Origin: Longimicrobiales bacterium
Lineage (GTDB): Bacteria > Gemmatimonadota > Gemmatimonadetes > Longimicrobiales > Gaopeijiaceae
Direction of reading: 5' to 3'
DNA length: 64,000 nucleotides
NCBI GenBank assembly: GCA_951828585.1
Contig: OX639991.1
Span: 3,070,576 to 3,134,575 of the forward strand
Shown: one piece after another, positions 30,966-39,908 of the stretch
Layout of the letters: each line of letters opens with the position of its first letter
Numbering within the stretch: the stretch's first letter is position 1
Translations under genes and position numbers: made by a program
Notes under the pieces: generated by a model
Databases searched by the model: none
Told to the model about the DNA's origin: nothing
What the model saw: the letters and a program-made list of their open reading frames with translations, nothing else

Positions 30966-33638
30966 CTAGTTGTTTCCCGCCGTCAAACGCACCCGTGCCG
31001 CAACCCGCCCCGCATCCCCCGAAAACCTCACCCTCACCCCCCCATCCCCCACCCCCACCACCTCCGCCCCACCCCCCACCACCTCCGCGTCCACCACGGT
31101 CCCCAACAACCCGAAGCTATACTCCCGTCCCGCATCCCCCTCGACCGTCAGCAGCCACCCCTCCCCCTCGGCCACCAGATCAATCACACGCGGCCCCCCA
31201 CTCCGCTGCCCGGGCTCGAGATCCATACGCGGCGGCGCCACCGTCAACCCGCCCTCCCAGGTCGCGACCAGCTCCACCACCCCGCCCTCGGCCACCCGCA
31301 CCCGAAGCGGCGCAGGCCCGGGCCGCATGCGCGCCCCCGCCCCCACCCGCCCCTCCACCTGTTCCGTCCCCCCCACATTCACCCTCAACCCCCCCGCCCC
31401 CACCGGCAGATCCGGCACGAAGTCCACCTCGACCGGCGGCCCCTCGCTGCGAATCGCCACCCTCTGCTCCCCGCCCCCCTCCCTCCACTCCTGCACGATC
31501 TCCACATCCAGCGTGGTCTCGCCCACCCGCAACCCCCGCACCGCCGCCTCGGGCCAGTCCGGCGGCAGCTGCGGCGCCAGCCGCGCCCGGCCGTTCGGCG
31601 CGTCCGGCTCCCACCCGAAGACGCCCCTGAGCAGCGGCGTCACCAGCATCGAGGTGGCGAAGAACTGGTGCGGGACGGTTTGGTCGAGCGGCTGGTAGAA
31701 TGTCCCCGAAAACAGCTCGCCGTGACGGCCGAGGGTGAAGTCGAAGGTCATCTGCTTGATCGCGTCCATGAGGTGGAACCCCGCCCAGGGGCGGCGGTAG
31801 CGGTACTGTCCCCACGACGCGAACCCGGTCACGAAGGGCCACACGGTGCCCATGTTGTACTGGAGCGGGTGGTACAGCGGGCTTTCCGTGGAGAGCATGT
31901 GCGCGCCCCAGTCGGAGGACACGCGGTCGCCGGCGATTTGGGCCAGGGTGCCGCGCGCCCGCAACTCGTCGAAGAGGCCGAAGGCGGCGGCCGCGGCCGG
32001 CCACACGGTCAGGTTGTCGTTGGTGCCGCCGCCCGCGAGGATGCCGAAGGCGTGGTGGCCGTCGTCCTCGCGCCAGTACGCGTTGTTGAGCGTCGCGCGG
32101 GCCGTCGGGGCGATGCGGGTAGCCGCGTCCAGCACCTCGCTGTCCTCCATCCGCTCCGCCATCTCCAGCGTCCCCTCCAGCGCCCCGACCCAGACCCCCG
32201 CCAGGTAGATGTCCTGGTGCAGCGCCTCGCCCAGCCCGCCCACCTCCACCGCCCCGAGCCCACCCACCGTGTTCTCGATGATGCCGTCACCATCCGTCTC
32301 GGCCGTCAGGCACCACGCCCACGCGCGCCGGTACGCCGGCCACAGCTCGCGCAGCAGGTCGTCGTCGCCGCTGGCCAGCCAGTACTGGTAGACCGCGAAC
32401 ATCCAGTGGGGGGTCGTGTCGGCGTGGTAGTAGGCGTAGGGGTAGGTGTCGAACCAGGGGATGTGCGCGGCGGCCTGCGAGATCTCGTGGGTGATCTTGC
32501 CGTCGGCGCGCTGGTACTTCGCCAGGAAGGCGAGCTCCTCGGCGACCAGCTCCCACTGGCCGAGCGCGTCCATGGCGTAGGTGTTGATCATCGCGTCGCC
32601 GCCGAAGAACCAGCCGAAGCCGGGGCGCGTGCCGTTGCGGGACAGCCCCCACCCGGCCACGAAGCCGCACCCCAGGTCGGGGTTGCAGACGCGCTGCTCC
32701 TCCAGGTTGATCTTGGCCCATTCGAGCGCCAGGTCCAGGGACGGGTCGGGGGTCTCGACGGAGGTGGTGTAGGCGAGCGCGGAGTCGGCCCAGGCGCGGG
32801 TGTCGCGGTAGAGGGTCTCGGCGTTCGCGATCAGGCGGGCGTAGCGGGCGAAGACGGTGTCGCGCGGGACGGTTCCCGCCGCCACCGCGATCGGGATGTA
32901 CTCGCGCTGGGCGCGCTCGGGATCGACCGGCAGGACCATCGTTCGCGGCGCGTCTCCGAGCTGATGCGCCGGGTGCTCAACCGAATTGGTGGCCCACGGC
33001 GAGCCGACCACCGCGTTGCGCGTCTGCAGGCTCTCGGAGAGGACGAAGGCGCGCCGTCCCCCGTCCCAGTACGCGTACTGCCCACCCAGAGACCCCGGCC
33101 ACATGTAGTTGAGGACAGGGTGGAACTCGGCCACGATCTCCATCGAATCGGGGCTGTCGACCTCGAGGAGGACGAGGATCCCGGAAGCGGCGGTGTCCCT
33201 GGGCGCGAGGATGTGCTGGCGCACCTGGAAGGCCGCGTGGCTGTAGGTGATGGTGGTGAGTTCGGGGCGCACCTGCACCGTGCGCGCGACGCGGTGACCG
33301 GGAATGGGGGCGCCGTAGCGCGGGGTGGAGAAGGAGAGCTGGAAGCCGTTGCCGACCTTGAGCGGGTGGACCCAGAGCTCGGCCTGGCCGGTCTCAAGGC
33401 CGAGCCACGCGGCGCGCGGTCCCGTGACGCCGAGGTACTCGCCGGGACGCACTGGGCCGGTGAGCTCGATGGGGGAGGGGGGGATGGGGAAGCGGGGGAC
33501 GGACAGCGTGGTGAAATCGGCGGAGGGGGGGTCGGGGAGGCGCTGGGGGTGGGCGGGGTGGGGGAGCAGGAGGAGCGCGAGAAGTGCAAATGGCGCCACC
33601 TGTAAGAGGAACGAAAGGCGGTGTCGCGTGTGTCTCAC
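30966..33638 (-). CDS. Secreted amylo-alpha-1,6-glucosidase-like glycosidase
   Basis: 890 residues with a signal peptide (FLLQVAPFALLALLLLPHPAHPQ). An N-terminal beta domain (to about residue 280) precedes an alpha/alpha-six barrel resembling the glycogen-debranching C-terminal domain: GFGWFFGGDAMINTYAMDAL, KYQRADGKITHEIS, YAYYHADTTPHWMFAVYQYW and HPLQYNMGTVWPFVTGF. A beta-rich C-terminal region of about 200 residues follows. The likely substrate is an alpha-glucan or branched oligosaccharide in the periplasm. The start GTG 33638 overlaps the upstream hicA-like stop. Confidence 0.78.
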   Translation of the reverse strand: MRHTRHRLSFLLQVAPFALLALLLLPHPAHPQRLPDPPSADFTTLSVPRFPIPPSPIELTGPVRPGEYLGVTGPRAAWLGLETGQAELWVHPLKVGNGFQLSFSTPRYGAPIPGHRVARTVQVRPELTTITYSHAAFQVRQHILAPRDTAASGILVLLEVDSPDSMEIVAEFHPVLNYMWPGSLGGQYAYWDGGRRAFVLSESLQTRNAVVGSPWATNSVEHPAHQLGDAPRTMVLPVDPERAQREYIPIAVAAGTVPRDTVFARYARLIANAETLYRDTRAWADSALAYTTSVETPDPSLDLALEWAKINLEEQRVCNPDLGCGFVAGWGLSRNGTRPGFGWFFGGDAMINTYAMDALGQWELVAEELAFLAKYQRADGKITHEISQAAAHIPWFDTYPYAYYHADTTPHWMFAVYQYWLASGDDDLLRELWPAYRRAWAWCLTAETDGDGIIENTVGGLGAVEVGGLGEALHQDIYLAGVWVGALEGTLEMAERMEDSEVLDAATRIAPTARATLNNAYWREDDGHHAFGILAGGGTNDNLTVWPAAAAAFGLFDELRARGTLAQIAGDRVSSDWGAHMLSTESPLYHPLQYNMGTVWPFVTGFASWGQYRYRRPWAGFHLMDAIKQMTFDFTLGRHGELFSGTFYQPLDQTVPHQFFATSMLVTPLLRGVFGWEPDAPNGRARLAPQLPPDWPEAAVRGLRVGETTLDVEIVQEWREGGGEQRVAIRSEGPPVEVDFVPDLPVGAGGLRVNVGGTEQVEGRVGAGARMRPGPAPLRVRVAEGGVVELVATWEGGLTVAPPRMDLEPGQRSGGPRVIDLVAEGEGWLLTVEGDAGREYSFGLLGTVVDAEVVGGGAEVVGVGDGGVRVRFSGDAGRVAARVRLTAGNN

Positions 33639-33733
33639 AGCAGTTCTCCGAACTCCTCTGGCGTGAGTCCGGCGTCCCGAACAATGCGGCCCATCGTGAA
33701 GGCGTTCACGGGACTATTGCGGGGAACGGTCAC
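33635..33733 (-). pseudogene. HicA-like toxin, C-terminal fragment
   Basis: Only 32 codons from GTG 33733, overlapping the hicB stop. The sequence (VTVPRNSPVNAFTMGRIVR, then DAGLTPEEFGELL) matches the C-terminal half of HicA, whose normal length is about 60-80. The N-terminal half with the catalytic His is missing. The frame is open for only eight codons upstream (KRRGHE...). Probably a decayed toxin, perhaps no longer active. Confidence 0.6.
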
Positions 33734-33903
33734 TTCATGCCCGCGGCGTTTTCAACTGCCACCTCAAGGTATTCCCGAACGGCATCGGCGATGTTCGCGA
33801 GGGCTTCGTCTTCCGTCTCACCCTGGGACACACAGCCGGGCAAGCCAGGAACCCATACGGAGAAGCCCTCTTCGGATTGGTGAAGCGCTACGCGGTATCT
33901 CAC
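33730..33903 (-). CDS. hicB: HicB-family antitoxin
   Basis: 57 residues from GTG 33903: MRYRVALHQSEEGFSVWVPG, LPGCVSQGETEDEALANI and ADAVREYLE are the HicB partial-RNase-H-fold signature. It lacks a separate C-terminal DNA-binding domain. It is followed in overlap by a truncated HicA-like frame and then by the glycosidase gene. Confidence 0.8.
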   Translation of the reverse strand: MRYRVALHQSEEGFSVWVPGLPGCVSQGETEDEALANIADAVREYLEVAVENAAGMK

Positions 33904-33978
33904 TACCGATCTCCCTTCCAGACTCTGTCATTCATTGACATTGGAACGATGGAACAGGGCGGGTTGGAAGGCAAGAGG

Positions 33979-34022
33979 TTGCGCCCCAGATGGCTGATAC
34001 TATTATAATATCATAATGATAT
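33979..34022 (+). promoter_or_regulatory. Promoter and palindromic operator of vapBC
   Basis: TTGCGC at 33979-33984 and TATTAT at 34001-34006 (16-base spacing), or TATAAT at 34004-34009, form a plausible sigma-70 promoter in an AT-rich island. The 15-base palindrome ATATCATAATGATAT at 34008-34022 overlaps its downstream edge. Its arms of seven around one base suit autorepression by the ribbon-helix-helix antitoxin encoded 26 bases downstream. Confidence 0.6.
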
Positions 34023-34047
34023 CACTGAGGACGAAAGGACGCCAGTC

Positions 34048-34308
34048 ATGCCCGATCTGCTGATCCGGGGCATCCCCGACGAGCTGCATCGAGAGCTCAA
34101 GGCGGCGGCGGAACGAGACCACCGCAGCCTGAACGGCGAGATCCTGGCAAGGCTGTCGGCCTCGGTCCGCCCAGCGCAGGTGGATGCAATCGCGCTTCTG
34201 GAGAGGATCCAGCGCCGGCACCGGAAGCTCGGTCCGGTCGACCTCGACGAGGGCACGCTGCGCCGCCTGCGGGACGAGGGGCGTACACGATGGACGGGCG
34301 GGGAGTGA
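34048..34308 (+). CDS. vapB: FitA/VapB-type ribbon-helix-helix antitoxin
   Basis: 86 residues. The N-terminal MPDLLIRGIPDELHRELK, AAAERDHRSLNGEILARL is the FitA-like ribbon-helix-helix fold that binds DNA as a dimer. The C-terminal tail wraps the toxin in this family. It precedes vapC by 46 bases and is itself preceded by a palindromic operator. Confidence 0.85.
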   Translation: MPDLLIRGIPDELHRELKAAAERDHRSLNGEILARLSASVRPAQVDAIALLERIQRRHRKLGPVDLDEGTLRRLRDEGRTRWTGGE

Positions 34309-34354
34309 GCCGCGATGCGCGGGCGATCCGCGTCCACATGAACCAGGGCTGGCC

Positions 34355-34747
34355 ATGATCGTCGTCGACACGAACGTCATGGTGCGGTTCGTGGTCGGGG
34401 GACGCGCGGGGGCGGAGGCGGCGAGGCTCTGCCTGCGGGACCCGGAGTGGGCCGCGCCCGCGATTCTGATGAGTGAACTGCGCGGCGTGTTGCTCGGGCT
34501 CGTGCGGCGGCGGTCGATCACGTTGGATCAGGCCAGGGCCATGTGCGATGACGCCGCGCTGGTGCTGGGCGGAAGGATCGTCGCCGTCCCGTCCGCACGT
34601 GTGATCGACACCGCGCTGGAGTGCGGGTTGTCGGCCCAGGACGCGGAGTTCGTGGTGGCGGCGCGGGAGTTGGGGGTCCGGTTGGCGACGGGGGAGCGGG
34701 CGATTCTGACGGGGGCGCGGGATGTGGCGGTCTGGGTGGGCGAGTGA
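34355..34747 (+). CDS. vapC: PIN-domain toxin VapC
   Basis: 130 residues from ATG 34355. The PIN motif starts MIVVDTNVMVRFVVGG (Asp5), with ILMSELRGVLLGL (Glu), LSAQDAEFVVAARELG (Asp) and LATGERAILTGA. The family consists of magnesium-dependent RNases that cleave tRNA or rRNA and are held by the adjacent antitoxin. Confidence 0.88.
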   Translation: MIVVDTNVMVRFVVGGRAGAEAARLCLRDPEWAAPAILMSELRGVLLGLVRRRSITLDQARAMCDDAALVLGGRIVAVPSARVIDTALECGLSAQDAEFVVAARELGVRLATGERAILTGARDVAVWVGE

Positions 34748-34860
34748 GGCGGGACTAGAACACCGGGCGGATCGAGGGGTATGATCAAGGGTTGGCCCGC
34801 GCGGCCATTTGAGTTGACGGCCGAATGCGAGGACCCTTTTCCCCGACACGGAGATGTGCC

Positions 34861-37800
34861 ATGTCCCACCGCTACTGCCAACTCGGCGTGATCGCCGCTC
34901 TCCTGGTCGTTCCCTGCGTGAGCGGAACGGCGGCGCTCGCCGCGCAGACCGGCACCGTGACCGGAACCGTCACGGACGCGGCGTCGGGGCAGCCGATCGG
35001 CGACGCCTCGGTCAGCCTGGTGGGCACCGTGGTGAGCGCGACGACCGACCTGGCCGGGCGATACCGGCTCGCGGACGTTCCCGCGGGCGAGTACACCGTC
35101 AGGGTTCGAGCCGTTGGATACGGTACCCGCGAGGAGGAGGTAACGGTTGCCGCGGGGAGCAGCCAGGTGGCCGACTTCCGGTTGGCCGCTGCCGTCATCG
35201 ACCTGGGCGAGGTCATCGCCGGGGGGCTCGGAGGTCCGGTCGAGCGCCGGAAGTCCGGAGCCTCGCTGGCGACCCTCGACATCGGCGGGATTGCAGAGAC
35301 GATGCCGGGTGCCCGCTTCGGCCAGGCGCTGGAAGGACGCATTCCCGGCGTGCGCGCGGTCGGGACCAGCGGCGGGGTCGGGGCGGGGCGGACACTGGTC
35401 ATCCGCGGGATCGACTCCTTCGCCCACACCAGCCAGCGCCCGGCGGTGTACATCGACGGCGTCCGGGCCGACGCGGACAAGCAGGAGTGGGGCAGTCTGG
35501 CGAATGCCGGGTGCTGCCTCTTTTCCGGGGGGGCGGGCGAGGACCGCCTGTCGGATCTGAATCCCGAGGAGATCGACCGCGTGCAGGTGCTCAAGGGGCC
35601 GGCGGCGGCGACGCTCTACGGAGCCGAGGCGTCCGCGGGCGTGATCCAGGTGTTCACGAAACGCGGGCAGCGGAACACGCCGCCCACCTTCACCCTGAAT
35701 GCCGGAGTGGGCTTGAACAGGCTCCGGGCCAACCTTCCCACCACGCTGCGGTCCAACTTTACCGGGCCCGGGGGATTCCGCGCGTGGGATCCGAACGAAA
35801 CGCTCATCGAGAGCGGCATCGTCAACAGCTACGACCTGAACGCGAGCGGCGGGTGGGAGAGTCTGGCGTATTTCTTCTCCGGCGGGCTCAACTATGAGCA
35901 GGGATCGGTGAAGCCCAACGACCAGACCCGGGGGAACCTCCGGTTGAACCTCGATTGGACGGCGGCCGATAAACTGGCGGTCAGCCTGACCAGCGCGTTC
36001 GTGCGCAACCGGATCGGATCGCTTCAATCGGGCAACAACTGGCTCGGCGTCTACACGAACGCGCTGCTGAGCGATCCGCGAAATGCCACCGACGAAGAGC
36101 CCTACGGCGGCGGCTTGGGTGTGAACGTGCCCGACGCCAAGGCGATCGAGACCACCTCGGACACCGACCGCTGGACCGGGCGAATCCAGATCGACGCCAC
36201 TCCGCTGCCGCACTTCAGGCAGCAGCTCACCATCGGCCTCGACCGCTCGGTGGAGGAGAAGACCCGCCTTCTGCCGGCGGGTCGCGACTATGTGTTCCTG
36301 GGTGACGCGGGCGAATCCAGCCACGGCTTCCGAAAACCCCGGAGACTCACGGTGGACTTCCGCGTGGAGCACGACTACGAGAAGGCGTGGGGACTGGACC
36401 TGCTTACCGGTTCACTCGTGGTGGGCACACAGGGGTACTGGGACAAGGGTTCCGTGTCGATGACCACCCGGCGCGCGGAGGGCGTGTGCACGGACGATTG
36501 CCCCGATCCCGTTTCCGCCGACAGCACCTGGCATACGATCAGCCGGGGCGTCTTCGCCCTGAACCGCTTCGATGTCACCGACGACTTGTTTGTCACCTTC
36601 GCCCTCCGCGCGGACGGGCACTCCGACTTCGGTTCGAGCCACACGGTAGCGGTCTACCCCAAGGTGGACTTCAGCTACAGCCTGCCGCCCTCGCGGCTGC
36701 CCGCCGCAGTGTCGGGCATCAGGGTGCGCGGGGCTCTGGGGCGGGCCGGGAAGCCACCGCCCAGACGTCTGAAGTTCGACAGGTGGCTGGGTGCGTACAA
36801 CGAGGTGGTCGCACGCTTTCCAAACGAGGACATCGAGCCCGAGAACAAGCGGGAATTCGAGACCGGAGTCGATATCGGCCTCTGGAACGACCGTGTCGGA
36901 CTCGAGTTGACCTATTACGACGCGCGGACCGAAAACGCTCTGCTGGACTTCCTGGTGTCGGACGGCCTGTTCCGGGCGTGGCTGGCCGACCCCTGCTGCC
37001 AAATCGTGAACCGCGGGGTGGAGGCGGGTCTGGCCGCGACCGTGATCGACCGGCCCGGCTTCGGCTGGAGCACGAACCTCGCCTACGAGTGGAACCGGAA
37101 CCGGATCGCCGACCTCGGCCCCACCGCCCGGCCCGACTCCGTGCCCGTCTACGAACAGCGGGACAACGGCACCTGGGAACTGAGCCATTGGCGCCGCACC
37201 AGAAGTCTGAACGGCTGGTTCGAGGGTCAGTCCCTGGGGGAGCTCTTCGCGGGCGGAATCGCCGGCTACGATCCCGCGGCCAACCAGCACACGGCAACCG
37301 ACCACTGGTTCAGTCATGGGGCAGCCCGGCCCACGCACCTGGCCTCGCTCTTCAACAGCTTCCAGATCGGCGACCACCTCCGGTTTTCGTTTCAACTGCG
37401 GGGCGAGGCGGGGGCGGTCATGTCCAACTCCGGGCGCTCCCTCGGCATAAGGCAACTCGCCCACGACGAGGTTCTGAGGCACCGGGAATCGGATGGTTCC
37501 CTGACGCCCTTCGGCGACTCGGTGGTCAACCGGCACTGGGTGGCGCCCACGATCGACAAACGCGACCATGTCCGCCTTCAGCAGGCAGCGCTCACCTACA
37601 GCCTGCCGGAGCGGGTGAGCGGCATGCTGGGCCTGCAGCGCACGACGGTCACCCTTTCGGGGTACAACCTGCACTGGTGGGACGACTGCAACTGTCCGGA
37701 CCCGAGCCGGGAGTACAACGCCAGCGACTTCAGCACTTCGCCGTTCATGGCGCTGCCGCAGCCAAGGAGGTTCCTGCTGTCGGTGAGGACGCGGTTCTGA
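34861..37800 (+). CDS. TonB-dependent outer-membrane receptor (SusC/RagA-like)
   Basis: 979 residues from ATG 34861 (GGAGAT upstream; an in-frame ATG at 34825 is less likely). Signal peptide CQLGVIAALLVVPCVSGTAALAAQ, then a CarboxypepD_reg domain (TGTVTGTVTDAASGQPIGDA, ATTDLAGRYRLADVP). The plug follows (IPGVRAVGTSG, RGIDSF, LKGPAAATLYGAEASAGVI), then a long barrel ending in Phe (LLSVRTRF). The SusC-like layout suggests uptake of an oligosaccharide or peptide. No SusD-like partner is adjacent. Confidence 0.9.
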   Translation: MSHRYCQLGVIAALLVVPCVSGTAALAAQTGTVTGTVTDAASGQPIGDASVSLVGTVVSATTDLAGRYRLADVPAGEYTVRVRAVGYGTREEEVTVAAGSSQVADFRLAAAVIDLGEVIAGGLGGPVERRKSGASLATLDIGGIAETMPGARFGQALEGRIPGVRAVGTSGGVGAGRTLVIRGIDSFAHTSQRPAVYIDGVRADADKQEWGSLANAGCCLFSGGAGEDRLSDLNPEEIDRVQVLKGPAAATLYGAEASAGVIQVFTKRGQRNTPPTFTLNAGVGLNRLRANLPTTLRSNFTGPGGFRAWDPNETLIESGIVNSYDLNASGGWESLAYFFSGGLNYEQGSVKPNDQTRGNLRLNLDWTAADKLAVSLTSAFVRNRIGSLQSGNNWLGVYTNALLSDPRNATDEEPYGGGLGVNVPDAKAIETTSDTDRWTGRIQIDATPLPHFRQQLTIGLDRSVEEKTRLLPAGRDYVFLGDAGESSHGFRKPRRLTVDFRVEHDYEKAWGLDLLTGSLVVGTQGYWDKGSVSMTTRRAEGVCTDDCPDPVSADSTWHTISRGVFALNRFDVTDDLFVTFALRADGHSDFGSSHTVAVYPKVDFSYSLPPSRLPAAVSGIRVRGALGRAGKPPPRRLKFDRWLGAYNEVVARFPNEDIEPENKREFETGVDIGLWNDRVGLELTYYDARTENALLDFLVSDGLFRAWLADPCCQIVNRGVEAGLAATVIDRPGFGWSTNLAYEWNRNRIADLGPTARPDSVPVYEQRDNGTWELSHWRRTRSLNGWFEGQSLGELFAGGIAGYDPAANQHTATDHWFSHGAARPTHLASLFNSFQIGDHLRFSFQLRGEAGAVMSNSGRSLGIRQLAHDEVLRHRESDGSLTPFGDSVVNRHWVAPTIDKRDHVRLQQAALTYSLPERVSGMLGLQRTTVTLSGYNLHWWDDCNCPDPSREYNASDFSTSPFMALPQPRRFLLSVRTRF

Positions 37801-37859
37801 CGAGCGGTCGAAAACGCGCGGGTAGTGTAGTGCATGTCGTCTGCGTGCCCCGCGCGCGC

Positions 37860-39059
37860 CTACCTCTCCGAATCGCGCCTCAACCGCCGCACCTGCGGGT
37901 GCGGTACATCCATTTCGTCGGTCCAGACCCCGAGGACCTCGTCCACGCCGATGTCCATGAGCCGGAAGTCTTCAGGAATCTCGACGCGACCGAGCCAGGT
38001 TCCGTCGGGGCTCAGCACCAGCCACGGCTCCGGTCCGGCCGCCTCGCTCATTCCTCGGAACGGTCGGAGCCAGATCGCGCCCGCCGCGTCCACCAGCAGG
38101 TCCGCATAGGCAGGCCGGGTCTCGGGCACCGGCATGCCTTCAACGGCCTCGACAAAAGGCGGAGGAAGAGACTCGATGCCCTGCGGCAGTGGAAAGTTCA
38201 GGCGGGCATTCCGTTCGACCTCAACCTGTTGCGGAGTCAGCGTCAGCGGGAAGTCCGGGATTCGCAGAATGCGCATGGTGTCGCCGGCCGGACTCAGCTC
38301 CTCAACCTGCATCTGGTCCGAGGCGCCGGAGTAGATCCGGCCCCCGTGCGTGTCCACGAGTGCGGCCTTCCCGAAGAGAGGTTGCCCGTCGAGGACTTCG
38401 GTGACATACGTCTCGGCGCCGGGGGTCGATCCGATGCTGTCGACACGGATCCCCTCCAGGTCAAATAGTAGGAGCGCCTCCGGATCCCGGATCAGCCCGA
38501 GCCTCTCGGAATAGACCATGAGCACCTGCGCGACCAGGGTGCCGTCACCCAGGTAGTGAAGGTGGCCGCGGGCATAACCCTGGAGCCGGATGGTGCGAAT
38601 GTGCTCCAGATCGGGCCCGAACAGAACAACGCGGGAAGCGATGTCCCGCGCGAGGATGGAGTCGCCGACCCGTTCGATCTGCTGCAGGTTGGTGAACTCA
38701 CCGGGGCCCTGGCCGTCCCCGCCCGCCGAGGCCAGGAATCTCCCGTCGGACGAGAACTTCCGGATCTCGTTCGAGCCGCTGTTGGCCACGACCACGGATC
38801 CGTCCGAGAGACGCCCGATGCTCCTGACGGAGTAAAAGTTGTGCGGATCGCCGGTGCCGGATTCCGCGAGGTCGAGCAGGGGCTCCGCGTCGACCCGCCA
38901 GTGTGCCGAATCGCCCCAGGCGGGGCGGAGGGACTCGACGATTGTGATGCCCGCGCTGTCGCGTCGGATCGCTGACACGGGAGTGTCGTCTGACGGCGTG
39001 CAAGCGTGGAGGGATGCCGCCGTGGCCGCGAGCAGGAGGGGCCGGTACTGCGCGTGCAC
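37860..39059 (-). CDS. Six-bladed beta-propeller lipoprotein
   Basis: 399 residues from GTG 39059, which overlaps the stop of the upstream decayed copy (TAGTG). The signal ends ATAASLHACTPS, giving a lipid-modified Cys near residue 20. The propeller has NHL-like blades: GSVVVANSGSNEIRKFSSDG, GGDGQGPGEFTNLQQIERVGDSIL and GAIWLRPF. The end is DEMDVPHPQVRRLRRD. Common in Gemmatimonadota; the role is unknown, perhaps surface binding. It is convergent with the TonB receptor gene. Confidence 0.75.
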   Translation of the reverse strand: MHAQYRPLLLAATAASLHACTPSDDTPVSAIRRDSAGITIVESLRPAWGDSAHWRVDAEPLLDLAESGTGDPHNFYSVRSIGRLSDGSVVVANSGSNEIRKFSSDGRFLASAGGDGQGPGEFTNLQQIERVGDSILARDIASRVVLFGPDLEHIRTIRLQGYARGHLHYLGDGTLVAQVLMVYSERLGLIRDPEALLLFDLEGIRVDSIGSTPGAETYVTEVLDGQPLFGKAALVDTHGGRIYSGASDQMQVEELSPAGDTMRILRIPDFPLTLTPQQVEVERNARLNFPLPQGIESLPPPFVEAVEGMPVPETRPAYADLLVDAAGAIWLRPFRGMSEAAGPEPWLVLSPDGTWLGRVEIPEDFRLMDIGVDEVLGVWTDEMDVPHPQVRRLRRDSER

Positions 39060-39897
39060 TACACCCCTCCCCGCGTCAACCTGAACACCAGCGGGTGCTG
39101 CTGGCCCAGCTCGTCGATCCAGCGGAACCGTAGTAGACCCGGCCGCCGTGCGCCGCGACGAGAGATCTCCTGGGAAAGAGGGGCGTCCCGCTGAAGGACA
39201 CGTTGTCGGTGTACTCTTCGAACCCCGCGGTCCGGCCGATACTGTCCAGCAAGGCGCCCTCCAGGTTCAGGCGAAGGAGCGCGTTCGGAGTTCGCACGAT
39301 GCCGGGGGCAGCGGGCGGCGGGACCGACATGATCGCCTCGACGACCAGCGTCCCGTCCCCCAGGGAATGGAGGCTCTGAATGCTGGCATCGTGCACCCGC
39401 GCGGTGCGGATGAGGGTCGGATCGGGGACCGGGCCGAAGACTGCGATGTCGCCGTCGTAGTCCAGCGCGAGGATCGAGTCACCGACCAGCTCGATCCGTT
39501 GCAGGTTGCCGAATTCCCCCGGTCCCTCCCCCTGGCCACCGACGGTCGCGATATGGTCGCCGAGCGAGGAGAAGAGCCGGATCTCGTGCGTGCCCGCGTT
39601 GACGACGGCGATGGTGCCGTCGGGGAGCCTTCTCATGCCCCGGATCCGGAAGAAGGTGTGGGCGTCGGTGGGTCCCAGTGCGTGCAGATCCAGTAGCGGC
39701 TCCGGGTCGAGGCGCCACGCGGTCGAGTCGGTCCACACGGGGATGTGGGCTTCGAGGATCTGCACGCCGGCGCTGTCTTGCTCGGTGACGGGGGGACCGT
39801 CGTAGGGGTGGTCGCAGGCGGGGAGGAGGGGGAGCGCGAGGAGCGCGACGAGGGCGTGCGGGCGTGCGGGGCGGGGGATGGAATGAGGAGTGTTCAT
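39059..39897 (-). pseudogene. Six-bladed propeller lipoprotein with internal out-of-frame deletion
   Basis: ATG 39897 starts a lipoprotein (LLALPLLPACDHP) parallel to the next gene, with GEGPGEFGNLQRIELVGDSIL in the same place. After VAAHGGRVYYGS the frame runs into an early stop at 39076. In another frame the DNA then encodes FRWIDELGQQHPLVFRLTRG to a TAG at 39059-39061, which corresponds to the last 20 residues of the intact paralogue. About 130 codons are missing, and the deletion is not a multiple of three. The original stop still overlaps the GTG of the downstream gene. Confidence 0.75.
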
Positions 39898-39908
39898 ACG
39901 GTGAAATA

